Counted from the stretch's first letter, positions 18,529 to 28,243 are shown. The stretch is DNA of 54,626 bases from Fidelibacterota bacterium (GCA_021736185.1 JAIPGJ010000006.1:1-54626), one strand, 5' to 3'. Notes: generated by a model not told the origin, from the letters alone. A program made the numbers and translations.

Positions 18529-18957
18529 GTGAAATTCAAAAAGCTGACTATAATTATTCTAAATTTGTTACTCCTTTCTTCAATGAGCATGGCCCAATCC
18601 AGTTCGGCGATGTACAAGGAAGCACTAAAAATATTCAAGAGCTACCGCTATCAAGTTGATTATACCGATTTTCAAATGAAGACCTATCAGGAGGATGGAG
18701 CTACCATTCTCCAGCTTTTAGTCATTATAAAATCAGGTAGAAATCGATTTGATGAAGCACTTCTGGTTGGCTTTGCCGCAAGTGGATCGGCTATTGAGAA
18801 CACCAAGGCAGCCGTTGACCGCGTGAGCGTGGTGATAAAAGTCCAGTATAAAGAGGAAGTCTCCATTGCAGCTACTGCAGATGCGGTAGACGTGGTAAAA
18901 TTATATAAAGAAGAGATGGATGTTTCCACATTTATGGGGCGTTTGACCTGGTATTAA
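18529..18957 (+). CDS. Small secreted protein of unknown function
   Basis: 142 residues from a GTG at 18529, chosen because GTGGAGGA lies 6-7 bases upstream; an ATG at 18508 would add seven residues before the signal peptide and has no binding site. A signal peptide (KFKKLTIIILNLLLLSSMSMAQ) ends near residue 23. The mature part is about 120 residues with alternating polar and hydrophobic stretches (ATILQLLVIIKSG, VSVVIKVQYKEEVSIAATADA) suggesting a beta-rich periplasmic domain. I do not recognise a family. It has its own promoter and terminator, so it is likely monocistronic. Confidence 0.75.
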   Translation: MKFKKLTIIILNLLLLSSMSMAQSSSAMYKEALKIFKSYRYQVDYTDFQMKTYQEDGATILQLLVIIKSGRNRFDEALLVGFAASGSAIENTKAAVDRVSVVIKVQYKEEVSIAATADAVDVVKLYKEEMDVSTFMGRLTWY

Positions 18958-18983
18958 TCAGCATTACAAAGAGTAATATATTT

Positions 18984-19015
18984 AAAAGCGAGGATTAAAT
19001 GCCTCGCTTTTGTTT
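18984..19015 (+). terminator. Intrinsic terminator
   Basis: AAAAGCGAGG at 18984-18993 pairs with CCTCGCTTTT at 19002-19011 around an eight-base loop, then GTTT. It closes the transcript of the small secreted protein that ends at 18957. The mirrored A and T tracts could let it work in both directions, but no gene on the minus strand is close enough to need it. Confidence 0.8.
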
Positions 19016-19036
19016 AGGCATAGAATTGAGGGTAGC

Positions 19037-19753
19037 ATGAGTTATTTAAAACGCAATTTCAAACGGGTCCCCGTACTTTTTGGGGTTTTCATCCTCATGA
19101 GTTGCGCGTCACTTTTAGGTCCCAATGTCAAGCCGGGGATTGCTTTGGCAGAAAAAGGTGAATATGGCTCTGCCATGGCCTACTATGAAAGCATCATTAA
19201 GGCAGGGAAAGCGGATGCCAGGGTTTATGGTCTGGCCTATGAAAGTGCCTTCAAAGCGGGAAAACGGGTGACTGCAGAAAAATATTTCAAGGCAGCCCTC
19301 AAAGCCGGATTTGAAGCAGATTCACTGGTTTCACTGGCCGCAAATTTATGGTACGATAGAGCTCTCCTTACCATGGGAAGTGACGATTGGAACGAAGGCA
19401 AAAAAGCTGCTGCACAAATTGCGGAGCTGGCTGGGGGTTCCAAGAAGGATAAATTCTGTACCAATATTCTGGAGGGGAAGAAAAAATACGATCGTGGTTC
19501 CCACAAAGGTTTATGGGATGCCATTGTCGATTATAGTACGGCAGCTAATTACGATGCAAGTTCTGGCCTGCCGTATTTTTTGATGGGTCAGGCGAGATAT
19601 AAGAATAATCGTACGGATTATGATGCTGCTCTGGAAGATTATTATCAATCGATTCAAATTGAACCAGATGGGGCTTTTGCAGCCCAGGCCAGAGCAGATA
19701 TTAAGAAGATTGAAGCAGTGAAGAAGAAAATGAACGCCTTCTGGGGAAAATAG
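19037..19753 (+). CDS. Putative lipoprotein with TPR-like repeats
   Basis: 238 residues from ATG 19037 (GAGGGT just upstream). Residues 1-23 form a lipoprotein signal ending LMSC, with C23 as the candidate lipidated residue. The rest is alpha-helical with TPR-like units: ALAEKGEYGSAMAYYESIIKAG, then AEKYFKAALKAGFE, and a C-terminal unit DYDAALEDYYQSIQIEPDG. Probably a scaffold at the inner face of the outer membrane or in the periplasm; no specific function can be named. Convergent with plsY across a tandem repeat. Confidence 0.75.
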   Translation: MSYLKRNFKRVPVLFGVFILMSCASLLGPNVKPGIALAEKGEYGSAMAYYESIIKAGKADARVYGLAYESAFKAGKRVTAEKYFKAALKAGFEADSLVSLAANLWYDRALLTMGSDDWNEGKKAAAQIAELAGGSKKDKFCTNILEGKKKYDRGSHKGLWDAIVDYSTAANYDASSGLPYFLMGQARYKNNRTDYDAALEDYYQSIQIEPDGAFAAQARADIKKIEAVKKKMNAFWGK

Positions 19754-19802
19754 ATGTGATTAAAAATTTTCTGATACCATCACAAAATATCAGAATACAA
19801 TC

Positions 19803-19896
19803 CCTTATACCCCTTATACCCTTATACCCTTATACCCTTATACCCTTATACCTTCAGACCTTCAGACCTTCAGACTTTCGACCTTAAACCTTAGTC
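19803..19896. repeat. Period-8 tandem repeat whose unit changes midway
   Basis: Six copies of CCTTATAC run from 19803 to 19851 (one extra C after the first), followed without break by three copies of CTTCAGAC (19852-19875) and then degenerate 7-base units TTTCGAC, CTTAAAC and CTTAGTC. It lies between the convergent TPR lipoprotein gene and plsY, and its last units overlap the plsY stop codon. A short related piece on the opposite strand occurs at 42175-42196. Confidence 0.85.
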
Positions 19897-20555
19897 TCCC
19901 CAGACTTCCTCCTGAAAATCCTGGCCTTCTCAAATCTGTTTTCACTGCCATCCATAATACGTTTGATGTTACTGCGATGTGTAAAAATGATAAAGAGTGG
20001 AATAAGCAGCGCAAAGATTCTCAGAGTTAAAGATATCTGCGCATCTGGAATCATCCCTTCGATAATAAAAAGCGTGACGGGTAGCGCGATTGCTGCCAGC
20101 ATACTTCCCAGGGAAACCATCCCAGTAATGATGAGCGTGATAATAAATACCAGTAGGCAAATCGGCAAGGCGATGGGGAAGAGAGCGATCAACATACCGG
20201 CCAGGGTGCCTACTCCTTTGCCACCCTTAAATCCGGCAAAGATGGTATAGGTATGTCCCAGAACCGCTGCGAACCCGGCAATAATCATTAAGGCATCAGG
20301 ATTGGAGCCAAAGAGCATTGAATCTGAATGTAGATGTCCTGCTACATAGGCGGGGAGCCATCCTTTAAATACATCAATGATTGTCACAAACAGGGCCGGC
20401 TTCCAGCCAAAGGTACGAAAAACATTTGTGGCACCAGCGTTACCAGAACCGTGTTCGCGAATATCTGTATTATACTTGAGCTTGCAGACAATAATACTGG
20501 TGGGTATTGATCCTAAAACATAGGCAATCAAAATAAGTATGAGAAGTTCAATCAT
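19884..20555 (-). CDS. plsY: Acyl-phosphate:glycerol-3-phosphate acyltransferase PlsY
   Basis: 223 residues, inner-membrane enzyme with about five to seven hydrophobic segments. It moves an acyl group from acyl-phosphate to glycerol-3-phosphate in the first step of phospholipid synthesis. Motif 1 is GSGNAGATNVFR at residues 36-47 and motif 2 is FKGGKGVGT near 110-118, both complete. The C-terminus (ENRFEKARIFRRKSGETKV) is a basic extension. It lies 71 bases downstream of the FakAB-like fusion on the same strand; that protein would make exactly the acyl-phosphate PlsY needs. Confidence 0.95.
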   Translation of the reverse strand: MIELLILILIAYVLGSIPTSIIVCKLKYNTDIREHGSGNAGATNVFRTFGWKPALFVTIIDVFKGWLPAYVAGHLHSDSMLFGSNPDALMIIAGFAAVLGHTYTIFAGFKGGKGVGTLAGMLIALFPIALPICLLVFIITLIITGMVSLGSMLAAIALPVTLFIIEGMIPDAQISLTLRIFALLIPLFIIFTHRSNIKRIMDGSENRFEKARIFRRKSGETKV

Positions 20556-20626
20556 TTTCTAATCCTTTTTTATTGTTAAAATATAATCAAACTACCTGAG
20601 ACTAAGTCCAATTAATTATTATTTAG

Positions 20627-22414
20627 CTACTTGTACTGAAGTGCAATGCCTACTGCTCCTCGACCGCCATGGACGCCCAAAGCAGGGCAAATATCAGAAA
20701 CAAATATATAGGCATCTGGATAGGCAGTTGCAAAAACATCCTTGAGATATTGTGCGGTGTCTGGGTTCACGCTGTGGACAATGCCGATCCGTTTGATGGA
20801 TTTATCTTTGGCTTTTTTAAGGACGAAGTTCTCGAACTTTTTGAAAATATTTTTTCGCCCCAGTGTGATACCACAAGGCTTTAAAAATCCATCTCTGGTA
20901 ATACTGAGGACCAGGTTCAATCCGAGAAAATCAATCAAACGTTTTTTACTGAGACTGAGTCGTCCCCCTTTTTGAACCGCATCCAAAGTTTCCAGTGCAA
21001 TAAATATGGTCGTCTTCTTAATCGTCTCTTCTGCCAGCTTCACCAATTCGGTAAAAGACATATCCTGGTCAATGGCTTCAGCAATTTCCAGGGCAATCAC
21101 GCCGGTTCCTGCTGAAACGGAAAGGGAATCAAGAATGATTTGATCCTTTTTAAATTGGACTTTCTCCAGGGCTACCGAGGCATTTTGATAAGTACCGCTT
21201 AGTACCTGGGGGAGGTGCATCGAAATGACCGACTCATAGTGAGAGGAGAGAAATTGGTACATTCGCTTAAAATCTGCCGGTGGTGGCTGAGAGGTCTGAG
21301 GATGATGCTTGGACTCCCCAAGTTTCGCATAGAATTCATCGTTGGTTATGGTCACACGATCGATATACTGCTCTTTTCCAAAATTCAGTCTGACCGGGAC
21401 AACATGAATATGATGTTTTTCAAGTATATCGGGAGGAAGATCGCAGGTAGAGTCTACCACCAAGGCGATTTTTTGTTGGGATCGGGCACTTTTATTCTGC
21501 TCTCTCATATCATCAACTTTTTGCTGCTGTATCTCGCCAAACGATTCAAGAGCTTCAAACAGACTGGCTGGGTCAGCGGTATGGATATGCACCTTGGCGC
21601 GATGTTTTGATCCGGCAATCACGATACTGTCACCATGAGGCTTCATGGTCTGGCTGAGTTTGTCCCGTGGTATATCTTCTCCAACGATAATACATTCTGT
21701 GCAAAAAGGATGGGCAAGATGGTCCGCCGTTAATTCATCCATTTCCAGGGCTGCAGAAGAAAATCCCGTGTCGATTTTTGGCAATCTCCGAATATCCCCG
21801 GTATCCATAAAGTTCATTACGCCTTCCAGAATGCACACAAAACCTCGCCCGGCTGAATCGACGACTCCGGCGTTCTTCAATACCTGAAGTTGCTCAGGAG
21901 TATGATCCAACGCGGTTTGGGCAGCGTCCATGGATATTTTCCAGACCTTCTGAAAGTCAGGGCTCGTCCGGGAGGCTTCAATCAGACTATTACTCCAGGC
22001 TCTTAAAACCGATAAAATAGTTCCTTCAACCGGATTGAGGAGAGCCGTGTAGGCTTCATCGACAGCTATTTTTGATGCCTGGGCAAATTGGGATGTATTT
22101 ACTTCTGAAAAAGGTGCTAGACCGGTACTTAATCCCTGGAAAAATTGAGCCAGGATAACTCCTGAATTTCCTCTGGCGTTATCCAAGGCCGCTTCTGCAA
22201 CCATATTGCTTAAGTCATTCAACGCTAATTTGCCGTGAGCTTGAATGTGTTCGATAATACCCATAAGAGTAAAAGCCATATTTGTACCGGTGTCTCCGTC
22301 GGGTACGGGAAAAACATTTATTTTATTCAGATAATCCTGCTCGTCGAGGAGGCTTTGGATACCGGCATACAAAACGCGATAGAATCGAATCCCATCCAGA
22401 TAGGCAATTTTCAT
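20627..22414 (-). CDS. FakA-FakB-like fusion: DAK2 kinase domain joined to DegV fatty-acid-binding domain
   Basis: 595 residues in three parts. Residues 1-200 are a DhaL/DAK2 kinase domain with PVPDGDTGTNM at 36-46, where D39 and D41 are the expected metal ligands. Residues about 225-300 match the middle domain of FakA/YloV (FCTECIIVGED, KVHIHTADPASLFEALESFG). From about 312 there is a full DegV/FakB domain (ALVVDSTCDLP, SLSVSAGTGVIALE, QKGGRLS, GRGAVGIALQYK at the end). In Firmicutes FakB binds a fatty acid and FakA phosphorylates it to acyl-phosphate; the two are separate proteins. Here FakB appears to replace the FakA C-terminal domain. Function is inferred from domains and the plsY neighbour. 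Confidence 0.88.
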   Translation of the reverse strand: MKIAYLDGIRFYRVLYAGIQSLLDEQDYLNKINVFPVPDGDTGTNMAFTLMGIIEHIQAHGKLALNDLSNMVAEAALDNARGNSGVILAQFFQGLSTGLAPFSEVNTSQFAQASKIAVDEAYTALLNPVEGTILSVLRAWSNSLIEASRTSPDFQKVWKISMDAAQTALDHTPEQLQVLKNAGVVDSAGRGFVCILEGVMNFMDTGDIRRLPKIDTGFSSAALEMDELTADHLAHPFCTECIIVGEDIPRDKLSQTMKPHGDSIVIAGSKHRAKVHIHTADPASLFEALESFGEIQQQKVDDMREQNKSARSQQKIALVVDSTCDLPPDILEKHHIHVVPVRLNFGKEQYIDRVTITNDEFYAKLGESKHHPQTSQPPPADFKRMYQFLSSHYESVISMHLPQVLSGTYQNASVALEKVQFKKDQIILDSLSVSAGTGVIALEIAEAIDQDMSFTELVKLAEETIKKTTIFIALETLDAVQKGGRLSLSKKRLIDFLGLNLVLSITRDGFLKPCGITLGRKNIFKKFENFVLKKAKDKSIKRIGIVHSVNPDTAQYLKDVFATAYPDAYIFVSDICPALGVHGGRGAVGIALQYK

Positions 22415-22967
<553 letters not shown>

Positions 22968-23003
22968 TCAGTCGAAACTGAATTAGGCACCCCGATTGAA
23001 TTT

Positions 23004-23032
23004 AAGGTCTCCCGGTAGGGGGACCTTTTTTT
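23004..23032 (+). terminator. Intrinsic terminator after ferredoxin gene
   Basis: AAGGTCTCCC at 23004-23013 pairs with GGGGGACCTT (one G-T pair) ending at 23027, around a loop GGTA, followed by a run of seven T in all to 23032. Position 37 bases after the ferredoxin stop. Confidence 0.85.
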
Positions 23033-23203
23033 AGGCACCAGATTTCAGGCTCTAGTTGAACTTCCGTATTCCTGCCATATCAGCGCACCTTCTCCGTCCG
23101 CATAAGCAGGGTGTTTTTCCTGATCTGATGTATCATTTTTCCTGCATCTGCTGAAATGAAAACTATATTAGCGGGCTATGAAAGTTACAGGAAATAAAAA
23201 ACA

Positions 23204-24250
23204 ATGAGCGAAGATAAACTTAAATCCCTTTTACAGCAGGTAAAGTACCCCGGGTTTAGCAAGGATGTAGTATCCTTCGGGTTGATACAAAATGTAAAAG
23301 AGAGTGAAAATAGTGTAGAACTCGGTGTCAAATTTACTTCTGAAAAAGAAGCAGTTCGCCAGGAAATTCTGGCAAATATTGAAAAGGTTTTACGTGAGGG
23401 CGGTTACGACAAAGTCAGTATAGAAATTGTTCAAGCCAGTGCACATCCTGCCCCGGGTACAGAAACTCCCTCAGCGCCTCCATCTATCCCCGGTGTAAAG
23501 TATACCATTGCGGTGGCCAGCGGCAAGGGCGGGGTGGGGAAATCCACTGTAGCTGCTAATCTGGCTGCTGCTCTCAGACAGCAAGGCCACTCGGTAGGTC
23601 TGCTTGATCTGGATGTATTTGGTCCCAGTCTCCCCATTACCATGGGTGTCCACGAGGTACCGAAGGTGCTGGAGGGGAATAAACTTCAACCCGTGAGAAA
23701 GCACGACATCTCTCTCATGTCACTGGGCTTTTTACTTACTGATAGTTCTCCGGTAATCTGGCGTGGCGCCATGGTCAGCAAAATGGTTACTCAATTTCTC
23801 TTTGATGTTGAATGGGGAAATCTGGACTACCTCATTCTGGATTTACCTCCAGGCACTGGAGATGTTCAGCTTACCCTGGTGCAACGGGTTGCTCTCACTG
23901 GAGCGGTGATCGTTACAACCCCTCAAGATCTGGCACTACGAGACGTGGAGCGCGGTGCTAATATGTTTGAGAAGGTGGACACGCCGGTTCTGGGTATTAT
24001 AGAAAATATGTCCTACCACGTCTGTACCAATTGCGGTCATATCTCACAAATCTTTTCAACGGGTGGTGGGGACAAGGAAAGTACACGATTACATGTTCCT
24101 CTCCTGGCAAAAATTCCCCTCAATGAGGATATTATGCGGGCTGGGGAAAATGGAGAACCACTGGTGATCCATCTTCCTGATTCGGAGGCTGCTCAGATCT
24201 TCTTAGATGTTGCTAACAAAATTCATGAATTGGTAAACAGTAACAATTAA
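23204..24250 (+). CDS. Mrp/NBP35-family iron-sulfur cluster carrier ATPase
   Basis: 348 residues. Residues 1-80 are a DUF59/MIP18 domain; a proline-rich linker leads to a deviant Walker A P-loop GKGGVGKST at 107-115. LILDLPPGTGDV near 209-220 follows, and C273-x-x-C276 in HVCTNCGH is the dimer-shared site that carries a 4Fe-4S cluster. The family (ApbC/Mrp) delivers Fe-S clusters to target proteins. It is followed with a one-base overlap by another DUF59 gene, which fits a cluster-delivery role. Confidence 0.95.
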   Translation: MSEDKLKSLLQQVKYPGFSKDVVSFGLIQNVKESENSVELGVKFTSEKEAVRQEILANIEKVLREGGYDKVSIEIVQASAHPAPGTETPSAPPSIPGVKYTIAVASGKGGVGKSTVAANLAAALRQQGHSVGLLDLDVFGPSLPITMGVHEVPKVLEGNKLQPVRKHDISLMSLGFLLTDSSPVIWRGAMVSKMVTQFLFDVEWGNLDYLILDLPPGTGDVQLTLVQRVALTGAVIVTTPQDLALRDVERGANMFEKVDTPVLGIIENMSYHVCTNCGHISQIFSTGGGDKESTRLHVPLLAKIPLNEDIMRAGENGEPLVIHLPDSEAAQIFLDVANKIHELVNSNN

Positions 24251-24552
24251 TGATGGTTAATGAAAACACTATACTCAAGGCCTTGCGACAGGTCTACGAT
24301 CCAGAAATTCCAGTTAATCTGGTTGATCTCGGATTAATATACAGCACAAGCTTTGAAGATGGAGTCGTAAAAATCAAGATGACCCTAACTGCCATCGGTT
24401 GCCCCATGCATACGGTGATATCACAAAATGTAAAAATGGCCGTGGAAGCATTGGAAGGGGTTAAACAGGCAGATGTAGACATTGTCTGGGAGCCCCGTTG
24501 GAATCCGGGAATGATCAGTCCTGAGGGGCGCACTGCATTGGGCATGGAATAA
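24250..24552 (+). CDS. SufT-like DUF59/MIP18 iron-sulfur assembly factor
   Basis: 100 residues, a stand-alone DUF59 domain. It has the family core LRQVYDPEIPVNLVDLGLIY and the conserved cysteine in TLTAIGCPMH, which lies in the active region of SufT/PaaD-like proteins. The start ATG overlaps the mrp stop TAA by one base; an ATG one codon later (24253) is also possible. The C-terminus WNPGMISPEGRTALG is the usual end of this family. Probably helps maturation of Fe-S proteins with the upstream Mrp. Confidence 0.92.
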   Translation: MMVNENTILKALRQVYDPEIPVNLVDLGLIYSTSFEDGVVKIKMTLTAIGCPMHTVISQNVKMAVEALEGVKQADVDIVWEPRWNPGMISPEGRTALGME

Positions 24553-24560
24553 TTGAAGAT

Positions 24561-25322
24561 ATGTCTGCTGAATTAGATCAACTGAAATCCGAGGTACTGG
24601 CTGCAGGGAATCTTCCCAAACATGTTGCAATTATCATGGATGGGAATGGGCGCTGGGCCAAATCTCAATCAAAGCCGAGAATTTTTGGACACAGAGCCGG
24701 TGTTAAATCAGTTCGTCGAATCACCGAGCTGGCCGGTGAACTGGGCTTGGAAACTCTGACACTCTATACCTTTTCCAGCGAAAATTGGAAACGACCAAAA
24801 GTCGAAGTGTCAGCCCTTATGAATCTTTTGCTGGACACGATTACCAAGGAAGTAGATGATCTTCATCGCAATAATGTTCGTCTTACTGTCATTGGCGATC
24901 TGGAATCAATGCCGAAGGGACCCAGGTCCGGCATGCTGGCTGGCATTGAAAGAACTGCAAAAAATACTGGTTTAAATCTGAACCTGGCCCTCAATTATGG
25001 CAGTCGTCAGGAAATTCTCTCAGCAGTTCAGGCTATTGCCAGTGATGTAGCTCGCGGGGACTTAGAAGTTTCAGAAATCAATGACAATACCATTTCCAAC
25101 TACCTGTATACCTCAGAAATTTCAGATCCAGATCTTTTAATCCGGACAAGTGGTGAATTCCGCCTGAGCAACTTTTTGTTATGGCAGTTGGCCTATACAG
25201 AAATATTCGTTACGCCAGTGTACTGGCCTGCTTTTGAGGGTAAGGATTTTCTGGAAGCGATACGCGATTATCAAAAAAGGGAGCGTAGATATGGACAAGT
25301 TAGTGAACAAATACAACACTAA
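24561..25322 (+). CDS. uppS: Isoprenyl transferase (undecaprenyl diphosphate synthase)
   Basis: 253 residues. Makes the C55 lipid carrier for peptidoglycan and O-antigen by cis-addition of isoprene units. The catalytic D27 is in MDGNGRWA and the substrate-binding blocks FSSENWKRP, LNYGSRQEI and DLLIRTSGEFRLSNFLLWQ are complete. It lies 8 bases after the SufT-like gene. cdsA, which often follows uppS, is not here; bamA comes next. Confidence 0.97.
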   Translation: MSAELDQLKSEVLAAGNLPKHVAIIMDGNGRWAKSQSKPRIFGHRAGVKSVRRITELAGELGLETLTLYTFSSENWKRPKVEVSALMNLLLDTITKEVDDLHRNNVRLTVIGDLESMPKGPRSGMLAGIERTAKNTGLNLNLALNYGSRQEILSAVQAIASDVARGDLEVSEINDNTISNYLYTSEISDPDLLIRTSGEFRLSNFLLWQLAYTEIFVTPVYWPAFEGKDFLEAIRDYQKRERRYGQVSEQIQH

Positions 25323-25337
25323 CACGTTCGTCTAAGT

Positions 25338-27695
25338 ATGAAAAAAATTATTCTTCACATAGTAAGCCTGATTTTCCTGGTATCAATAGCATGGGGACAG
25401 CAGCAGGCAGTCAAAATTAAAATTGCCAGTATTGATGTTATTGGAACCAAAACAGCCTCGCCAGCAGTTGTCATTTCGGCTTCTGGTTTAAGTCCTGGCA
25501 TGGAGGCTACCCAAGAAGACTTTTCAGAGGGAGTTAAACAACTCTGGAGCCTGGGTCTCTTTTCTGATGTCAAAATTCTCTCAGATCATGAAACTCCGGA
25601 AGGCTTATTCTTAATTATTGCGGTAGAAGAATATCCCCGTCTGGCCAAGGTGGTGTTAGAGGGTAATAAAAAGATTAAAAAAGATCGGATAGAAGAAGCC
25701 CTGGATCTCCATCCAGGTCAAGCGCTTACTCCGTTTATAGTATACGAGAGCAAACGCATCATCCAAAATTTGTATTATGAGGATGGCTATCTTCTGGCAG
25801 AGATTGAGCCCAGTACTTTTGAGGGTAAAAAAGAGAATTCTCGGGGCGTAAAATTCAAGATTACTGAGAATAGAAAAGTTTCTGTCGGGGAGGTACGCTT
25901 CACGGGCAACACTCAACTCTCGGATCGTAAATTGAAAAAGAAAATGGAGAAAATTAAAGAAGAACGTTGGTGGAAATTCTGGGCAGACACTGAATATTCT
26001 ATTGATAATCTCAGGGCTGATGAACGCCTTATTGAAGAGTATATGCATTCCATTGGTTTTCGTGATGCCGAAGTCCTGGGTGACACTATATACTATTCTG
26101 ATGATTTAAAGAAAATGTACTTTGATATTAAACTCTATGAAGGTGAGAAATACAAATACGGGGAAATTAGCGTCACGGGTAATACCATCTTCGAAAGTGA
26201 AGATATTCTTTCAGCTCTTGGCATCTCGCGAGGGGATCAGTATAATTCAGAGAAACTCATGGAGGGTATAGAATTAGGCGTGAGAAGTCCCTACATGGAT
26301 AAAGGCTATCTTTATTGCCAGATCAATCCCATCGAACTCCCTGTTGCAGCTGATACTGTGGCTCTGACTCTGGAAATTACTGAAATGAGCCCAGTCCACA
26401 TACGCCATATCAATATTGTGGGGAACGACAAGACCAAAGAGAATGTCATTCGTCGTGAACTTAGAATATTTCCTGGCGATCTATTCAGTCGCACCGCCCT
26501 CATGCGTTCACAACGGGAAGTCATGATTTTAAATTATTTCGGGAATGTTGTTCCTGATGTTATCCCTTATGATGAAGATCAAATTGACCTGGTCTTCGAA
26601 GTTGAAGAGAAGAATACGGGTACGGCAACTGCCAGTGCTGGATATAGTGAACGGGATGGCTTTATTGGGACGGTTGGTCTTCAGTTTCCCAATTTTCGGG
26701 GAAATGGTCAACAGGTTTCATTCAATTTCCAGCGGGCCTATAGTTATGAAGCCCTCTCTATTAGTTTTGTAGAACCCTGGTTGTTCAATACACCTAACCT
26801 CCTGGGTATTAGTCTGTTTGACCAGGATCGGAGTCAGGGAACCAGTTCTTCATATTTTAATTATTCATCGAGTTATTCTACTCCTTATGATGTTCACACC
26901 ACAGGGGGGTCGCTGACCTTTGGTCGACGCTTTCAGTGGCCTGATAATTATTTTCGCGGTCGCTGGAGCTTCAGGGCTGCTGTGGATCGCTATGATCTGG
27001 AGAGAATCTATTACCAGAGCGTTTTTGACCGCGTGAACCCGGCTCATCTGGAGCAGACCTCCGGTATTAGCTTGACGCAAACCATCAGCAGAGATTCTAG
27101 AAATGCCCCTGAATTTCCAACTAATGGATCCGTGTTGACACTGAATTCAGTCTATAGTGGTCAGTTGCTTGGTGGAAATGAGAGCTTTTTCAAACAGAAG
27201 GCCAGTCTTGAGTGGTATACACCCATCTGGAAAGAAAAACTGGCCATGAGAAACTATTTTGAAGGCGGTATTATTGAACAATTAGAGACTGATTCCACCC
27301 ATATCATTCCCTATGATGAATACTTTTTTATGGGCGGTGCCGGTTTAATCTATGGCAGTGCCTTACGTGGTTATGCAGAACGATCTGTTGGAACTTTGGA
27401 AGGTGATGCTTATTTTGGTGGAATGGCATCCTTCAAATATACTCTGGAGATGCGCTTCCTACTGTCCCCAAATCCGATGATGTATTTAATCGGATTTGCA
27501 GAGGCGGGTAACGTTTGGGATAATTTTAATTCGAGTAGCCTTTTTGATCTGAAACGATCTGCAGGGTTCGGTGGAAGAGTCATCATGCCACCACTTGGTA
27601 TGTTGGGTATCGATATCGGTTGGGGGTTTGATAACGATCCGGTGCCTGACTGGAAATCACCGGAATATCATTTTATTTTCGGTCAGCAATTTTAA
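25338..27695 (+). CDS. bamA: Outer membrane protein assembly factor BamA
   Basis: 785 residues. Signal peptide 1-20 (ending AWG), then five POTRA-like units from about 25 to 430, for example FTGNTQLSDRKLKKKMEK and ITVTGNTIFESEDILSALGIS-type sequences (here ISVTGNTIFESEDILSALGI). The rest is the 16-stranded barrel with the RGY motif in SALRGYAERSVG near residues 674-685 and a C-terminal phenylalanine (FGQQF) as expected for a barrel. It inserts beta-barrel proteins into the outer membrane. skp follows after 26 bases. Confidence 0.96.
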   Translation: MKKIILHIVSLIFLVSIAWGQQQAVKIKIASIDVIGTKTASPAVVISASGLSPGMEATQEDFSEGVKQLWSLGLFSDVKILSDHETPEGLFLIIAVEEYPRLAKVVLEGNKKIKKDRIEEALDLHPGQALTPFIVYESKRIIQNLYYEDGYLLAEIEPSTFEGKKENSRGVKFKITENRKVSVGEVRFTGNTQLSDRKLKKKMEKIKEERWWKFWADTEYSIDNLRADERLIEEYMHSIGFRDAEVLGDTIYYSDDLKKMYFDIKLYEGEKYKYGEISVTGNTIFESEDILSALGISRGDQYNSEKLMEGIELGVRSPYMDKGYLYCQINPIELPVAADTVALTLEITEMSPVHIRHINIVGNDKTKENVIRRELRIFPGDLFSRTALMRSQREVMILNYFGNVVPDVIPYDEDQIDLVFEVEEKNTGTATASAGYSERDGFIGTVGLQFPNFRGNGQQVSFNFQRAYSYEALSISFVEPWLFNTPNLLGISLFDQDRSQGTSSSYFNYSSSYSTPYDVHTTGGSLTFGRRFQWPDNYFRGRWSFRAAVDRYDLERIYYQSVFDRVNPAHLEQTSGISLTQTISRDSRNAPEFPTNGSVLTLNSVYSGQLLGGNESFFKQKASLEWYTPIWKEKLAMRNYFEGGIIEQLETDSTHIIPYDEYFFMGGAGLIYGSALRGYAERSVGTLEGDAYFGGMASFKYTLEMRFLLSPNPMMYLIGFAEAGNVWDNFNSSSLFDLKRSAGFGGRVIMPPLGMLGIDIGWGFDNDPVPDWKSPEYHFIFGQQF

Positions 27696-27721
27696 GAAAT
27701 ATTGGTTAAGGAGATACCATT

Positions 27722-28228
27722 TTGAACAAAAGCATGATCCGCATCATCCTATTATTAACCCTGTCACTGGCAGCTTTCGGCCAGAAATTCGGGTATATTA
27801 ATTCTGAGTACATTCTGTCTCAATTTGAAGAATATCGCGAAGCACAAAGTAAACTTGAGGTTGAAGGGCGAAAATTAGAAAAGCAGTATTATGATATGGC
27901 TGCCTCCCTGGACAGTATGCGGCAGGAATATGAACGCCAGAAATTTCTCATGACGGAAAGCAACCGTGCCGCCAAGGAAAATGACATGCGTCGACTGGCA
28001 GAGAATATTCAGCAGTTTCAGGTTCAAAAACTTGGCCCAGAGGGTGAATTTTATCAAAAACAGCAAGCTCTGGCTGATCCGGTATTACAAAAAATAAATA
28101 CGGCGATCAAAAAAGTCGGGGAGGATGGGGCTTATGACTTCATTTTTGATGTTGTCGCGGGTAATATTCTTTATGCCCAGGAAAAATTTGATCTCACTGA
28201 GAAAGTCTTGAAGGAGCTCCAAAAGTAG
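27722..28228 (+). CDS. skp: OmpH/Skp family periplasmic chaperone (TTG start)
   Basis: 168 residues from TTG 27722; AAGGAG at 27708-27713 is 8 bases away, while the in-frame ATG at 27734 would be 20 bases away. A signal peptide ends near AAFG at residue 20. The mature protein starts KFGYINSEYIL, the OmpH hallmark, then forms a long coiled coil (about residues 40-110). Skp-type chaperones hold unfolded outer-membrane proteins for BamA, which is encoded directly upstream. Confidence 0.92.
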   Translation: MNKSMIRIILLLTLSLAAFGQKFGYINSEYILSQFEEYREAQSKLEVEGRKLEKQYYDMAASLDSMRQEYERQKFLMTESNRAAKENDMRRLAENIQQFQVQKLGPEGEFYQKQQALADPVLQKINTAIKKVGEDGAYDFIFDVVAGNILYAQEKFDLTEKVLKELQK

Positions 28229-28243
28229 GGGCTAGTCATTTCA

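Noticed and set aside
19803-19896. CRISPR array
   Set aside because: Units are 8 bases with no spacers and no cas genes nearby; it is a simple tandem repeat.
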